A DNA stretch of 64,000 nt from JARRNE01 sp963824085 (lineage in GTDB: Bacteria > Pseudomonadota > Gammaproteobacteria > Chromatiales > Chromatiaceae). The notes below the pieces were generated by a model. It made no database searches and was not told where the DNA came from. It saw nothing but the letters and a program-made list of their open reading frames with translations. Within the stretch, counting starts at the first letter, position 1, and each line of letters opens with the position of its first letter. The position numbers and the translations under genes were made by a program. The DNA is taken from assembly GCA_963824085.1 (NCBI GenBank), contig CAWGNT010000007.1, forward strand, positions 1-64,000, given 5' to 3'. Of the stretch, positions 1-8,146 are shown piece after piece.

Positions 1-91
1 CTTGGGCCGTGCCGAGCCCAAGGCCGAGAAACAGGGCCAGCGCCGTAAGCCTTAACCCTTTTGTAAGTCGGTACCTACTGAATTGATTCAT
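1..91 (-). CDS. Secreted protein, 5' fragment (signal peptide only)
   Basis: Only the first 30 codons lie in the window; the gene runs off the left edge. The ATG at 91-89 is preceded by a clear Shine-Dalgarno (GAGAGGAAG ending two bases before the ATG). The peptide has a positively charged N-region (MNQFSRYRLTKGLRLT) followed by a hydrophobic Ala/Leu/Gly stretch ending in LGTAQ, which is a typical Sec signal peptide with likely cleavage near Thr-Ala. The product is therefore probably periplasmic or outer-membrane. The mature protein is not visible, so no function can be assigned. It is too short for usual ORF callers. Confidence 0.6.
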   Translation of the reverse strand, partial: MNQFSRYRLTKGLRLTALALFLGLGLGTAQ

Positions 92-666
92 ATCTTCCTC
101 TCGCCTTGTTTGTGCCGTGATGCAGCGCCAGAAATGCCTTCCCATCTGCCCTATCGCCCGAACAGGCGAAGGGATCGGGTCGGTCCCTCGATCCGAGCAC
201 GCGCCAATCTGACGCTGCTTCGCGCGGGCTCGTTGGCGGGGGTTTCGCCCTGCCGTTCCGATTTATTGCCGTTCCGGCCTTTACCGGGTCGTCGACGCTG
301 CTAGGACTGCGGCCACTGGCGCCGGCCTCGCCAAGGACGAGACCACCAGCCGGGACGGCAATCAGGGGGATGGCTCGGACTCGACCGTGCCGCCGTGGCA
401 TCGACATTGGTGCCGTTCCATCGGTTAGTTCGAACGTTTTGGCGCCGACGGCCGTCATCCATGGATAGACCGGAGGTTGCCGAAATGGTGAACCCGACTC
501 TCCCACACCACATCAGCCGACTACGCGGTCGGCGCTTGAGGCGCCGGGGCGGGCCGCTCTTAATACAGTGGGACGCAGCGAACTCGCGAAGTGTAGCCTT
601 CTTCTTGCGCCTGGGCGTTATCTTTTCTCGACAAGCTGAATCGCCCCAGAGGATGCCGGGCGGAGC
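92..666. other. Non-coding gap with no recognisable gene
   Basis: Open frames here on both strands have no recognisable domain, no good ribosome binding site and Arg/Pro/Ser-rich composition typical of shadow frames in GC-rich DNA. The first bases presumably hold the promoter of the leftward secreted-protein gene. No repeat from the families seen elsewhere in the window is visible. Confidence 0.5.
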
Positions 667-1723
667 TCAACCCTTGCGCCGAGCAGTGCGCCAGGCGGCC
701 GGGGTGGACCCGCTCCAACGCTGGAACGCACGGGTAAAGGCGGGAGCGTTGGCGTAGTGGAGCCGAGCGGCTATCTCGGCGATCGGCAGCTCAGTTTCGA
801 GCAGGAGCTGACAGGCTAATGCTTGATGGCACTCCTCGCGGAGCTGGCGATAGGTGGTGCCTAACCGTCGGAGACGGCGGTTGAGGGTGCGCGGGTGCAT
901 CGACAGCGCATTCGCGGCAGATTCGAGCGACCCGTTCCCGCATTGCAGGAGGCTGCAGGCGACCCGGCGGACCTGGGACGGCAGATCGCCGTAGGATGTG
1001 GCCGAGAGCTGGGCAACGCGTTCCCGCAGCACCGGGTAGAGGTCCGGTTCGGCTCCGGGGAGCTGCCGCCCCAGCCAGTCGGCGGCAAAGACGAGGGCCA
1101 TCTGCTCGGCGTCGAAGGTCGGGGTTACCCCGAATACCCGTCGGTAGGGAGCTAGGTCCTCGGGCTTGGCATGCGGACAGGAGTACGGACCGAGGTCGCC
1201 AGCTTGGGCCGCAGAGTGTGTGCAGGATGTTGTAGCCGACCGCAGCGCTGAGGTCGTAGATCTGCGCGGCCGCCGGCACCCCGGGCTGATAAATGGCGTA
1301 GCCGAGCTTCGCTGCGCCGTTGGCCACCAAAAGGGTCGGGACCGCACCGCGGTCGTGCAGGCAGAGATGCAGCACGATGTTGCGCAGGGCGTGCTTAAGA
1401 GTCGGCGAGTGCTGGGCTAGCATTCCGACCAGCCCCAAGCACTCGATCCCGTTTTGCTGCCCGACCAGCAACCCGAAATGGGGACAGCCGGTGGACTCTA
1501 CGCAAGTGTCGAGCAGTCGGCCAACGACGGTGAAGGAGACGGCGTTCTCAGGGTCGTCCAGCATGTGTGGGTCGCACCCGGCTGCGGCGAAAACCGCTGT
1601 GGGATCTCGGCCAAGGTTCCGCAAAAGCCGAGGGATACCGACGAGCGGCCCGGCGCGCACGGCACCGTCAGTTACCGCTACAACCTGTGCGGCAGCATTT
1701 TTGGGAAGTGGCACATGGTTCAC
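667..1723 (-). pseudogene. AraC-family transcriptional regulator, frameshifted
   Basis: The gene is read from a GTG at 1723, preceded by AGGGAG seven bases upstream. The N-terminal frame (VNHVPLPKNAAAQ..., then LGLVGMLAQHSPTLKHALRN) matches the Arabinose_bd (DUF4062-like) sensor region of OruR/ArgR-type AraC regulators. Near 1170-1173 the frame breaks: SVLLS continues as HAKPEDLAPYRRVFG only in the neighbouring frame, consistent with one extra base. The second frame carries the rest of the sensor domain and an intact HTH_18 domain (SLESAANALSMHPRTLNRRL... and IAEIAARLHYANAPAFTRAFQRWSG), ending at 667. Without frameshifting no DNA-binding protein is made, so it is either a recent pseudogene or a sequencing error. 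Its regulatory target is unknown. Confidence 0.75.
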
Positions 1724-2276
1724 GAAGCACTCCCTACGGCGAGCCTTGACCCCCGTGGCCGACGCCGTGTGGCGGCAGAGCGACACGGCATTGTCCGAGC
1801 CTACGGTTCGAATGTGAACAGGCGCTTCCAATCATGCTTCATGCTGATCACGATCCAGCCTTTCGCCTTGGCTTCCTCGCAGAGCGTCTCGATTGATGGT
1901 GCCGACTTCGGTGTTCGGCAGCTCCTGCGCCGGGCCGTAGGCGTATCGGCCATCGCGTTGAGTATGAGGTTGATGAGCATCAGCGAGATCTCGATCCGGT
2001 CGCCAACGAGAGTGGCGGTCGGCGACCGGATCGAGGGTGAGCCGCAATCGCCGCGCCAGCGGCCATGCGTACGATCACGGTCGAGCGCCTCAGCTTCGGG
2101 AATGTCCCTAGCCTGCGGTGTCAGCCCTATTTGCCACTCCACTGCGAAAATACTCCCCCGGCGCGAAAGCCGCGACGGACGAGGTGCAGCTGCGGTGCCC
2201 ACGGGCCATCGATGGGGTGACATTTCCTGACCGCATGCCATCCTAGGGGAGATGGGCCACCAACCGAGGAGGAAAA
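1724..2276. other. Intergenic region, possible decayed kinase-like fragment
   Basis: A leftward frame at 2060-1801 contains GDRIEISLMLINLILNAMAD, which loosely resembles the N-box of histidine kinases (GDRxQLQQVLLNLxxNA), followed by unrelated sequence ending in HDWKRLFTFEP. The remainder has no kinase motif, no receiver and no start signal, so I treat it as at most a remnant. The right end contains the rimK ribosome binding site (GAGGAGGAAAA). Confidence 0.2.
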
Positions 2277-3197
2277 ATGAAGATCGCCATTCTTTCGAGA
2301 AACCCCAAACTTTACTCGACTCAGCGTCTGGTGGAGGCCGCAAGAACGAAGGGGCACGAGGTCGTGGTGCTGGACGTGCTGCGCTGCTACATGAACATTA
2401 CGTCGATGCGCCCGGAGATGCACTATAAGGGCGAGAAGCTGGAGGGGTTCGATGCAGTGATCCCGCGCATCGGTGCCTCGGTCACCTTCTATGGCACAGC
2501 AGTTCTACGCCAATTTGAGATGATGGGTGTGTTTCCCCTCAACGAGTCGGTGGCCATCACCCGCTCCCGTGACAAGCTGCGTTCTCTGCAGCTGCTCTCG
2601 CGCAAGGGTATCGGGCTCCCGGTGACCGGATTCGCCCACAAGCCGGACGATATTCAGGACCTGATCAAGATGGTGGGCGGCGCACCGCTGGTCATCAAGC
2701 TCCTGGAGGGCACCCAGGGCATCGGCGTGGTGCTCGCCGAGACCCACAAGGCGGCCGAAAGTGTGATCGAGGCATTCATGGGGCTGCACGCCAACATCCT
2801 GGTCCAGGAGTTCATCAAGGAGGCGGGGGGCGCGGACCTGCGTTGCTTCGTGATTGGCGACAAGGTGGTGGCAGCCATGAAGCGTCAGGGTAAGGAAGGG
2901 GAGTTTCGCTCGAACCTGCACCGAGGCGGCTCGGCAACCGTCGTGCGTATCACCCCGGAGGAGCGCTCCACCGCCGTGCGCGCTGCCCAGACCATGGGAC
3001 TGAACGTTGCCGGCGTCGACCTGCTCCGTTCCAACCACGGCTCAGTGGTCATGGAGGTCAACTCGTCGCCGGGACTGGAAGGGATCGAGCGCTCCACCGG
3101 CAAGGACATCGCAAGCATGATGCTCGCCTTCATCGAGCGTAACGCGGCGCTCGACCGAACGGCCCTGAGCCGAACGAGGACCCGCGGCAAAGGTTGA
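2277..3197 (+). CDS. rimK: RimK-family ATP-grasp L-glutamate ligase
   Basis: This 306-residue protein has the usual RimK length (about 300). It begins MKIAILSRNPKLYSTQRLVEAA, the standard RimK N-terminus, and carries the ATP-grasp core: PLVIKLLEGTQGIGVVLAE (phosphate-binding loop) near residue 138, and near the end VVMEVNSSPGLEGIE (Mg-binding Glu/Asn). RimK enzymes ligate glutamate to the C-terminus of ribosomal protein S6 or make related poly-glutamyl peptides; the exact acceptor here is not known. The start is fixed by the strong GAGGAGGAAAA-ATG signal. It lies three bases before an aspartoacylase-family gene on the same strand, an arrangement common in proteobacteria and indicating one operon. 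Confidence 0.92.
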   Translation: MKIAILSRNPKLYSTQRLVEAARTKGHEVVVLDVLRCYMNITSMRPEMHYKGEKLEGFDAVIPRIGASVTFYGTAVLRQFEMMGVFPLNESVAITRSRDKLRSLQLLSRKGIGLPVTGFAHKPDDIQDLIKMVGGAPLVIKLLEGTQGIGVVLAETHKAAESVIEAFMGLHANILVQEFIKEAGGADLRCFVIGDKVVAAMKRQGKEGEFRSNLHRGGSATVVRITPEERSTAVRAAQTMGLNVAGVDLLRSNHGSVVMEVNSSPGLEGIERSTGKDIASMMLAFIERNAALDRTALSRTRTRGKG

Positions 3198-3200
3198 GGG

Positions 3201-4241
3201 ATGCGCCCGCCCTTCGTCATTCAGGAGCAGGCGGTCGCCGCCGGACACCGTGCGGTCATCGATTTTGCGCTGCCCAAGCTCAACTCGCACACGCGCCTGT
3301 CGATGCCGGTACATGTGGTCCACGGCAAGCGCCACGGCCCCCGGCTGTTCGTGTGCGCGGCCGTGCACGGCGACGAGCTCAACGGGGTGGAGATCATCCG
3401 GCGGCTGCTGGAGGCCAAGTCCCTGCGCAGGCTTAAGGGTACGTTGGTGGCGGTGCCGGTGGTCAACGTCTACGGCGTGATCCACCAGTCCCGCTATCTG
3501 CCGGACCGGCGCGACCTCAACCGCAGCTTTCCCGGCTCCGCGGCGGGCTCGTTAACCGCGCGGGTCGCACATCTCTTCGTCGACGAGATCGTGCGCCACT
3601 GTACCCATGGGATCGACCTACACACCGGCGCCGTGCACCGTACCAACCTGCCGCAGATCCGCGCCAATCTCGACGACCCGGAGACCGAGCGCCTCGCCGA
3701 GGCGTTCGGCGTGCCGGTCTTGCTCAATGCCACGCTGCGCGACGGCTCCCTGCGCGAGGCGGCGGCAGAGCTCGGCATCCCGATGCTCCTCTATGAGGCG
3801 GGCGAAGGGTTGCGCTTCGACGAGGTGTCAATTCGCGCCGGGCTGACGGGGATCCTCAACGTTATGGCCATGCTGGGCATGATTCGCTCGACCGGCCAGC
3901 GTTCGCATGCGAGCGCCCCCTTCATCGCGCGCTCGAGCAGCTGGACCCGCGCGCCGGAGAGTGGACTGCTGAGGACCCTGGTGGCCCTCGGCGCAAGAGT
4001 CGAGCGAGGTGACGTCCTCGGGTACATCAGCGATCCCTACAGCGGCACTCAGCACCCGGTGACCGCTCAAGCGCGTGGCATCGTGATCGGCCGCGTCCAG
4101 ATCCCCTCGGTGCACGAGGGGGAAGCACTCTTCCACATCGCCCGCTTCCTCGACGATACGGACGAAGTCGCTGACGGGGTCGATGCATTTCAGCAGATCC
4201 ACCTCGACGATGAAGACGCGGTCGATCCGCCGATCGTCTGA
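3201..4241 (+). CDS. Succinylglutamate desuccinylase/aspartoacylase family zinc hydrolase
   Basis: This 346-residue protein belongs to the AstE/AspA zinc carboxypeptidase-like family. The zinc and catalytic signature is visible as VHGDELNGVE (His and Glu ligands, near residue 55), DRRDLNRSFPGS (Arg/Asn substrate clamp) and GIDLHTGAVHR (third ligand His). The C-terminal part (VERGDVLGYISDPY... ARGIVIGRVQIPSVHEGEALFHIA) is the beta-barrel/biotinyl-like domain typical of the family. Family members cleave N-acyl amino acids, but which substrate cannot be told from sequence. It follows rimK with a three-base gap and is probably co-transcribed, suggesting an action on a glutamylated or acylated product linked to RimK. 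Confidence 0.85.
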   Translation: MRPPFVIQEQAVAAGHRAVIDFALPKLNSHTRLSMPVHVVHGKRHGPRLFVCAAVHGDELNGVEIIRRLLEAKSLRRLKGTLVAVPVVNVYGVIHQSRYLPDRRDLNRSFPGSAAGSLTARVAHLFVDEIVRHCTHGIDLHTGAVHRTNLPQIRANLDDPETERLAEAFGVPVLLNATLRDGSLREAAAELGIPMLLYEAGEGLRFDEVSIRAGLTGILNVMAMLGMIRSTGQRSHASAPFIARSSSWTRAPESGLLRTLVALGARVERGDVLGYISDPYSGTQHPVTAQARGIVIGRVQIPSVHEGEALFHIARFLDDTDEVADGVDAFQQIHLDDEDAVDPPIV

Positions 4242-4301
4242 AGCCGCTCGACGAGATGAAGGAGACGACGCCGCACGTGCGCCAAAAGTCCGACCTGAAA
4301 G

Positions 4302-4449
4302 AGATGGCCTCACCGAAAGACGCGAGCTCGCCGAGGACTTGCTGCAGGTCATTGGGCAAGCGCCGCTGGTACACGACTCTGTCTTCCTCGTCCAACAGCG
4401 CGATCACGCTGTTGTTGGAGTGCAGGTCGATTCCGCCGTAGAGTTTCAT
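4302..4449 (-). pseudogene. IS110-family transposase, N-terminal stub
   Basis: The ATG at 4449 starts MKLYGGIDLHSNNSVIALLD followed by EEDRVVYQRRLPNDLQQVL, which is the DEDD_Tnp_IS110 N-terminus including the first catalytic Asp (GIDLH). Recognisable homology stops after about 49 residues (LGELASFGEAI); the frame then runs antisense into the 3' end of the aspartoacylase-family gene. The rest of the transposase, the Transposase_20 domain and the right end are absent. It is a remnant of an IS110/IS1111-type insertion that decayed or was deleted against the rimK operon. Confidence 0.8.
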
Positions 4450-4532
4450 TGATGGCGCCTCCGTTCAGGCCTCTGCGTTCTCAACGCCGTCACTTGAAAC
4501 GTGGAACCTGGTGGAAGGGTCAGCTCGATGAT

Positions 4533-4707
4533 TATAAATTTTGCACTTGGGTTTTTCGTTTTTTCGGGGCCTGGTTACACCCGCCGAGGGACGCCGTGAA
4601 TGCATCCATGTAGGCTTGACGGCAGCCTCCCTGCTGCCGACACCCCCGACGGGTGCAACCCGGCCCCTTAGGCTGAGAACCGAAAAAGCCATGTGGGCCG
4701 TGTATAT
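4533..4707. repeat. Dispersed palindromic repeat, TATACC/ACTTGGGTTTTTCG family, copy A
   Basis: The left end TATAAATTTTGCACTTGGGTTTTTCG pairs imperfectly with the right end CGAAAAAGCCATGTGGGCCGTGTATA, giving inverted termini about 26 bases long. Inside, the module with CATGTAGGCTTGACGGCAGC and CTGCTGCCGACACCCCCG and then CAACCCGGCCCCT is nearly identical to the copy at 25401-25572. Similar outer ends occur at 57826-57930 and 56284-56335. No transposase is encoded. It behaves like a MITE or REP/BIME-type intergenic repeat. Confidence 0.7.
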
Positions 4708-5018
4708 CAGAATACGTTACACTTCGACGCCTTGGTCTCATCCTAGTATCTGGATCACTAACGCACGGATTAGCACCGACATCTGAGGCTGCGGTGCATC
4801 TGTTGCGCCAGTGACTGAGGGCCGCGAACGCGATCCGCTGACGACAGGGCGTGGTCGGATCAGTTTTCTCGTGAGCGGGACGAGCCGCCCCAGAACTGGG
4901 CGAGGGTGTGCCTTGATCCGGATCCAGAACCCGGCTCGTGTAGGGTCGAGCCGGTGTAAGAAAAACGCAGCGGGGGCGGTACCAACACCGACGCCCCCTC
5001 TGTCCAAGAGACGGTAAC

Positions 5019-5384
5019 ATGACGCCAAGCCTGCAACGTGAACGGCGGCGGTTTGTTCGCGTGCCTTTCGAGCGCCCAGCTCGGGCCGAGCCGATTCCGC
5101 AATCCTTCCCGAATGACGTATTCGACCTGCAGTCGGCAGACCTCAGCGAACGCGGCGTTCAGCTCTCATCCCCTGAGTTCTTTCCACCGGAATCCCTTGT
5201 CGCGCTCGACCTTGACACTCCGACCCCTTTTCGCGCTGTCGGAAGGATTGTCTGGTCTGAACAAGTAGCATACGAAGACCGATGGCTCGTGGGCGTTGAG
5301 TTCGCCGAGCTGAGCGACGACGCCCGCTCGCAGCTGCGTAAGCTCATCAGGCAGCGACAGGTGATGCGACTCCGGAGACCCTAA
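5019..5384 (+). CDS. PilZ-domain protein (copy 1)
   Basis: A 121-residue single-domain PilZ protein. The c-di-GMP binding signature is present: RRRFVR near the N-terminus (RxxxR) and DLSERG about residue 42 (D/NxSxxG), then beta strands with GRIVWS and WLVGVEF. It probably binds cyclic di-GMP and acts as an adaptor; partner unknown. It is a close paralogue of the protein at 38698-39066: both begin M(T/A)PS(L/I)QRERRRFVRVPFE and end RQVMRLR. About 60 bases upstream are also conserved between the two (AAxAACGCxGCGGGG...GGTAC), indicating duplication of the gene with its leader. No strong Shine-Dalgarno is seen (AAGAGACGGTAAC before ATG). Confidence 0.85.
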   Translation: MTPSLQRERRRFVRVPFERPARAEPIPQSFPNDVFDLQSADLSERGVQLSSPEFFPPESLVALDLDTPTPFRAVGRIVWSEQVAYEDRWLVGVEFAELSDDARSQLRKLIRQRQVMRLRRP

Positions 5385-5517
5385 GATCGTTGCGGACAAC
5401 CCCGAGCATGCCGACGCGGTGCTGCGTGCAAGGAACCCCGCCGAAGGGGGGTGTGACGAGCCGAGCGAAAGACTTGCTGACTACGGCGGCCACGCAGACC
5501 ACCTGATCGAGACCACC

Positions 5518-5616
5518 ATGAATAGCGCCCGGCTGCTCATCCCCGCCCTGCTCGAGACGCTTGCGGGACATGTCGTGCGGGTGATCGACGGGGACACTGT
5601 CGTTGCAATACCGTAA
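5518..5616 (+). pseudogene. Staphylococcal-nuclease-like N-terminal stub
   Basis: A short frame from ATG 5518 encodes a hydrophobic leader (MNSARLLIPALLETLAG) and then HVVRVIDGDTVVAIP before a stop. The string VxRVIDGDTVxV is the diagnostic first strand of SNase/thermonuclease domains, containing the catalytic-loop Asp. Everything downstream (Arg and Glu catalytic residues, OB-fold) is missing. It is a truncated remnant of a secreted thermonuclease; the 34-residue peptide is not expected to be functional. Confidence 0.55.
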
Positions 5617-5936
5617 GTACCCCAACGAGCAGGCGCCGACGGATCGGGTGTTGGCACAGGAGACAGGGAATAGGGCCAGAACCGGGCGCGAGGGTCCTTT
5701 GGGGCGAGCCCGATCCAGTGTCACCCGGGGCATAGCAGTAGCTGGGAATGCCTCGATCCCCTTCATGAGTAACGGAGTGCGGTCAATTCGCCACAAGCTC
5801 TATCCGGTTCACCGGATGAGCGTCAAGTTGTTCACAGAATGAGTCTTGACGTCAAGACGTTGTCGTGCTAGCCGCCAATCGCGCTTCATTAATCGGTAAT
5901 ACGCCGCATCTGGCTGTTTCCGGACAGAAAAGCAAG
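5617..5936. other. Non-coding gap
   Basis: No gene or motif is recognisable after the nuclease stub. The sequence becomes AT-richer toward 5840-6060, which contains the conserved DnaA-box element described separately. Confidence 0.4.
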
Positions 5937-6030
5937 TGACCAAATTTTGACCAATTTAATGCAACCGCAATAAAGCGCGAGAGTTAATTCGCTCCTGAAG
6001 AACCTGTACACAGGGTTATCCACAGCATCG
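5937..6030 (+). promoter_or_regulatory. Conserved intergenic element with DnaA box, copy 1
   Basis: Two near-direct repeats, TGACCAAATT (5937-5946) and TGACCAATTT (5948-5957), lie within TTTTGACCAATTTAAT (5945-5960). A perfect DnaA box TTATCCACA sits at 6016-6024 in the context CACAGGGTTATCCACAGCATCGGTG. The same two blocks, in the same order and nearly the same spacing (71 versus 72 bases), occur at 34126-34219. The arrangement suggests a protein-binding or replication-linked element rather than coding DNA. Its role is not known to me. Confidence 0.5.
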
Positions 6031-6126
6031 GTGAATAAAAAACATTTTGCTTACCGATGCTTGGAGTTGGGGAACCTTTTCTAAGTATGACGTCGATAAC
6101 AGGCCGCAACCGTCTCAGATCCTGAC

Positions 6127-7220
6127 CTAAAGCGGCATCAGACGACGCGCGTTGCAGCGCGCTGCTGAGAGCGCCGGGGCGATCTCGCAGAGCATCGGGG
6201 CCAGGAACATGAGGGGCGCGGCTCGCCCCGTGACGCCGCGATAGACGAGCTCGATCGCGAATGACGCCACGATCATACCGGCGAGAATCCACAGGTGGTT
6301 TCGCGTGGCCGGATTCTCGTCGACCTCGACGCACAGCACGATCAAGGCGATTGCCGTGCTCACGGCCGCCAACGCGGAAATCCATGCGCGGCTGCCCGTG
6401 TCCCGGGCAAGCCGCAGGTTGGCGACGTTGACTGCCATGAACAGGAGCAGGAAGCCTGCGCTGCCCATGGTGGCGATCGCTTCCAGGGGCACGAAGTTCG
6501 CGATGACCAGAGCGAGCGCAGCCGTGATGAGGGTCCCTTCGAAATGCTGGCCGTGGTAGGAGCGCTCGAGCTCGGTGGGCAACTCGCCGACCTTCGCGAT
6601 GATGTAGGCGAGGCGTCCCGTGCCGAAGAAGGTCGCGTTGATCGCCGAGCTGGTGGCCATCAAGGCCGCGACGGCAATGGCGATGTACCGGCTCTGCCCA
6701 TCGTGGCTTGGGCGGCGGCGGACAAGGCGGTGTCACTGACCTTGGCTACGTGCGCGAAGCTCAGGTGGCCGACCACGACCATGGCGATCAGCACATAGAG
6801 GACGATGACGATCAACACACCGCCGATGTAGGCGATCGGCAAGGAGCGGCGCGGGTCGGCGACCTGGTTGGATGCGTTGGCGATGAGCTCGAATCCCTCG
6901 TAGTTCAGGAAGATGAGCATGGCCCCGGCGATCAGGCCGAGGGGCGTCACGAAATGTCGGGACCGAGTCGGGTCCACTCCATGGGCGTGACAGACCGGCC
7001 ACGACGAAGGCCCCCAGCAGGAGCATCTTGACGCCGTTGAAGAAGTTCTCGGAGCGGATCACGAGGCCGGCGCGGAAGATGTTGACGACAACCAGACCAA
7101 CAATCACGGCGCTGATAGCCCATGTTGCCAGAAGCCCCTGTCCTGCTCAGGGAAGAAGGCGGCGCCGTAGCTTCCGAAGGCATATGCGTAGACCGCGAGC
7201 AGCACCACATAGGAGCGCCC
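6127..7220 (-). pseudogene. APC-family amino acid permease, decayed
   Basis: Pieces of one permease are spread over three frames on the minus strand: VVLLAVYAYAFGSYGAAFF (about 7215-7150), VGLVVVNIFRAGLVIRSENF with GVKMLLLGAF (7107-7000), TPLGLIAGAMLIFLNYEGFELIANAS (6950-6870) plus DPRRSLPIAYIGGVLIVIVLYV, and MATSSAINATFFGTGRLAYI with later transmembrane helices down to 6127. The order matches APC (amino acid-polyamine-organocation) transporters such as YfnA/PotE-like permeases. The first helices and the start codon are missing at the junction with arnD, and at least two frameshifts interrupt it. It cannot make a full transporter. Confidence 0.8.
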
Positions 7221-7226
7221 GACTTC

Positions 7227-8135
7227 TCAAGCCGGCACGGGCACGCCCTGCATGGCCAGAAAGCCAGAGCGGCCGGGGACTTCGCCCCAACCCACCTGAT
7301 GCGTCGGTAAGCGAGCGAGATCCAGCTCCCGATACACATCGCCGAGCGCTCTGAGCTCCCCCTGCCCGCCTCGCCACATGATCAGAAGCTTCTCCATCAC
7401 GCGCTGGAGCTTCATGCCCTCGAGCTCCGCATGGAGGGTGTAGACCTGGCCTTGAGGCAGCACGTACTGGCTCTCGGCGAAGAGGAGCTCGTGTGCGTTC
7501 TCGGCCGTGACGCCGTCGCGCCCGATCAGCTCGTCCAGGGTGGGCAGGGTGGTAGGTATCTGGGGACACGCTGACCGTACCCCTTGAAGCATTGGAAGAA
7601 AGGCGGTCTTCCCGCGGGTGTCGCTCGCGTAATCGAACCCCATCCGCTCCTCGAGTGCGATTGCATAGGGATTGATCTGCCAGCCGGCGGCACCGTGGGC
7701 CTTGGGGAGGTCGCCGAAGATGCGTTGGAAGGCCTCGGTCGCCCGCTCCATCTCCGTCTGAGTCCAGGCTTCGTCTTGGTGGGCGACGTAGTCCTGCCAC
7801 TTGGTGTGGTCGTAGCAGTGCACGCCCACCTCATGGCCGGCCTCCGCCACCGAGCGGACGACGTCGGCGGCGCGTCTGCCGATGTCCGGAGCGGGCAAAA
7901 GGGTGCCATAGAGCAAGGTCTTGAGACCGTAGTGGCTGGCGACCGACGTCCGCCGGACCTTGGCGAGGAAGCCGGGACGAAAGATCCGCCGCAAAGCCCG
8001 TCCCGTATTGTCGGGACCAAGACTGAAGAAGAAGGTGGCCCTGACCTTGTAGGCGTCGAAGAGCCGCAGCAGGGCCGGAACGCCCTCCAGGGTCCCCCTC
8101 AGGGTATCGACGTCGACCTTGAGTGCGATGCGCAT
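7227..8135 (-). CDS. arnD: ArnD-like polysaccharide deacetylase (Ara4FN-phosphoundecaprenol deformylase)
   Basis: About 302 residues from ATG 8135; a longer open frame extends upstream but the family start is MRIALKVDVDTLRGT. It has the NodB-fold metal motif: Asp pair in KVDVDT and His pair in HCYDHTKWQDY (near residue 108), plus ATFFFSLGPDNTGRA typical of ArnD. The enzyme removes the formyl group from 4-deoxy-4-formamido-L-arabinose-phosphoundecaprenol at the inner membrane, giving the Ara4N donor for lipid A. It is the last gene of the leftward arn operon, 11 bases after the ArnA dehydrogenase gene, and its 3' end abuts a decayed permease. Confidence 0.9.
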   Translation of the reverse strand: MRIALKVDVDTLRGTLEGVPALLRLFDAYKVRATFFFSLGPDNTGRALRRIFRPGFLAKVRRTSVASHYGLKTLLYGTLLPAPDIGRRAADVVRSVAEAGHEVGVHCYDHTKWQDYVAHQDEAWTQTEMERATEAFQRIFGDLPKAHGAAGWQINPYAIALEERMGFDYASDTRGKTAFLPMLQGVRSACPQIPTTLPTLDELIGRDGVTAENAHELLFAESQYVLPQGQVYTLHAELEGMKLQRVMEKLLIMWRGGQGELRALGDVYRELDLARLPTHQVGWGEVPGRSGFLAMQGVPVPA

Positions 8136-8146
8136 CGTCCTAGGGC

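Noticed and set aside
1801..2343. Minus-strand open frame with a kinase-like NLILNA motif
   Set aside because: Only one motif matches a histidine kinase N-box; no other domain, start or ribosome binding site supports a gene.
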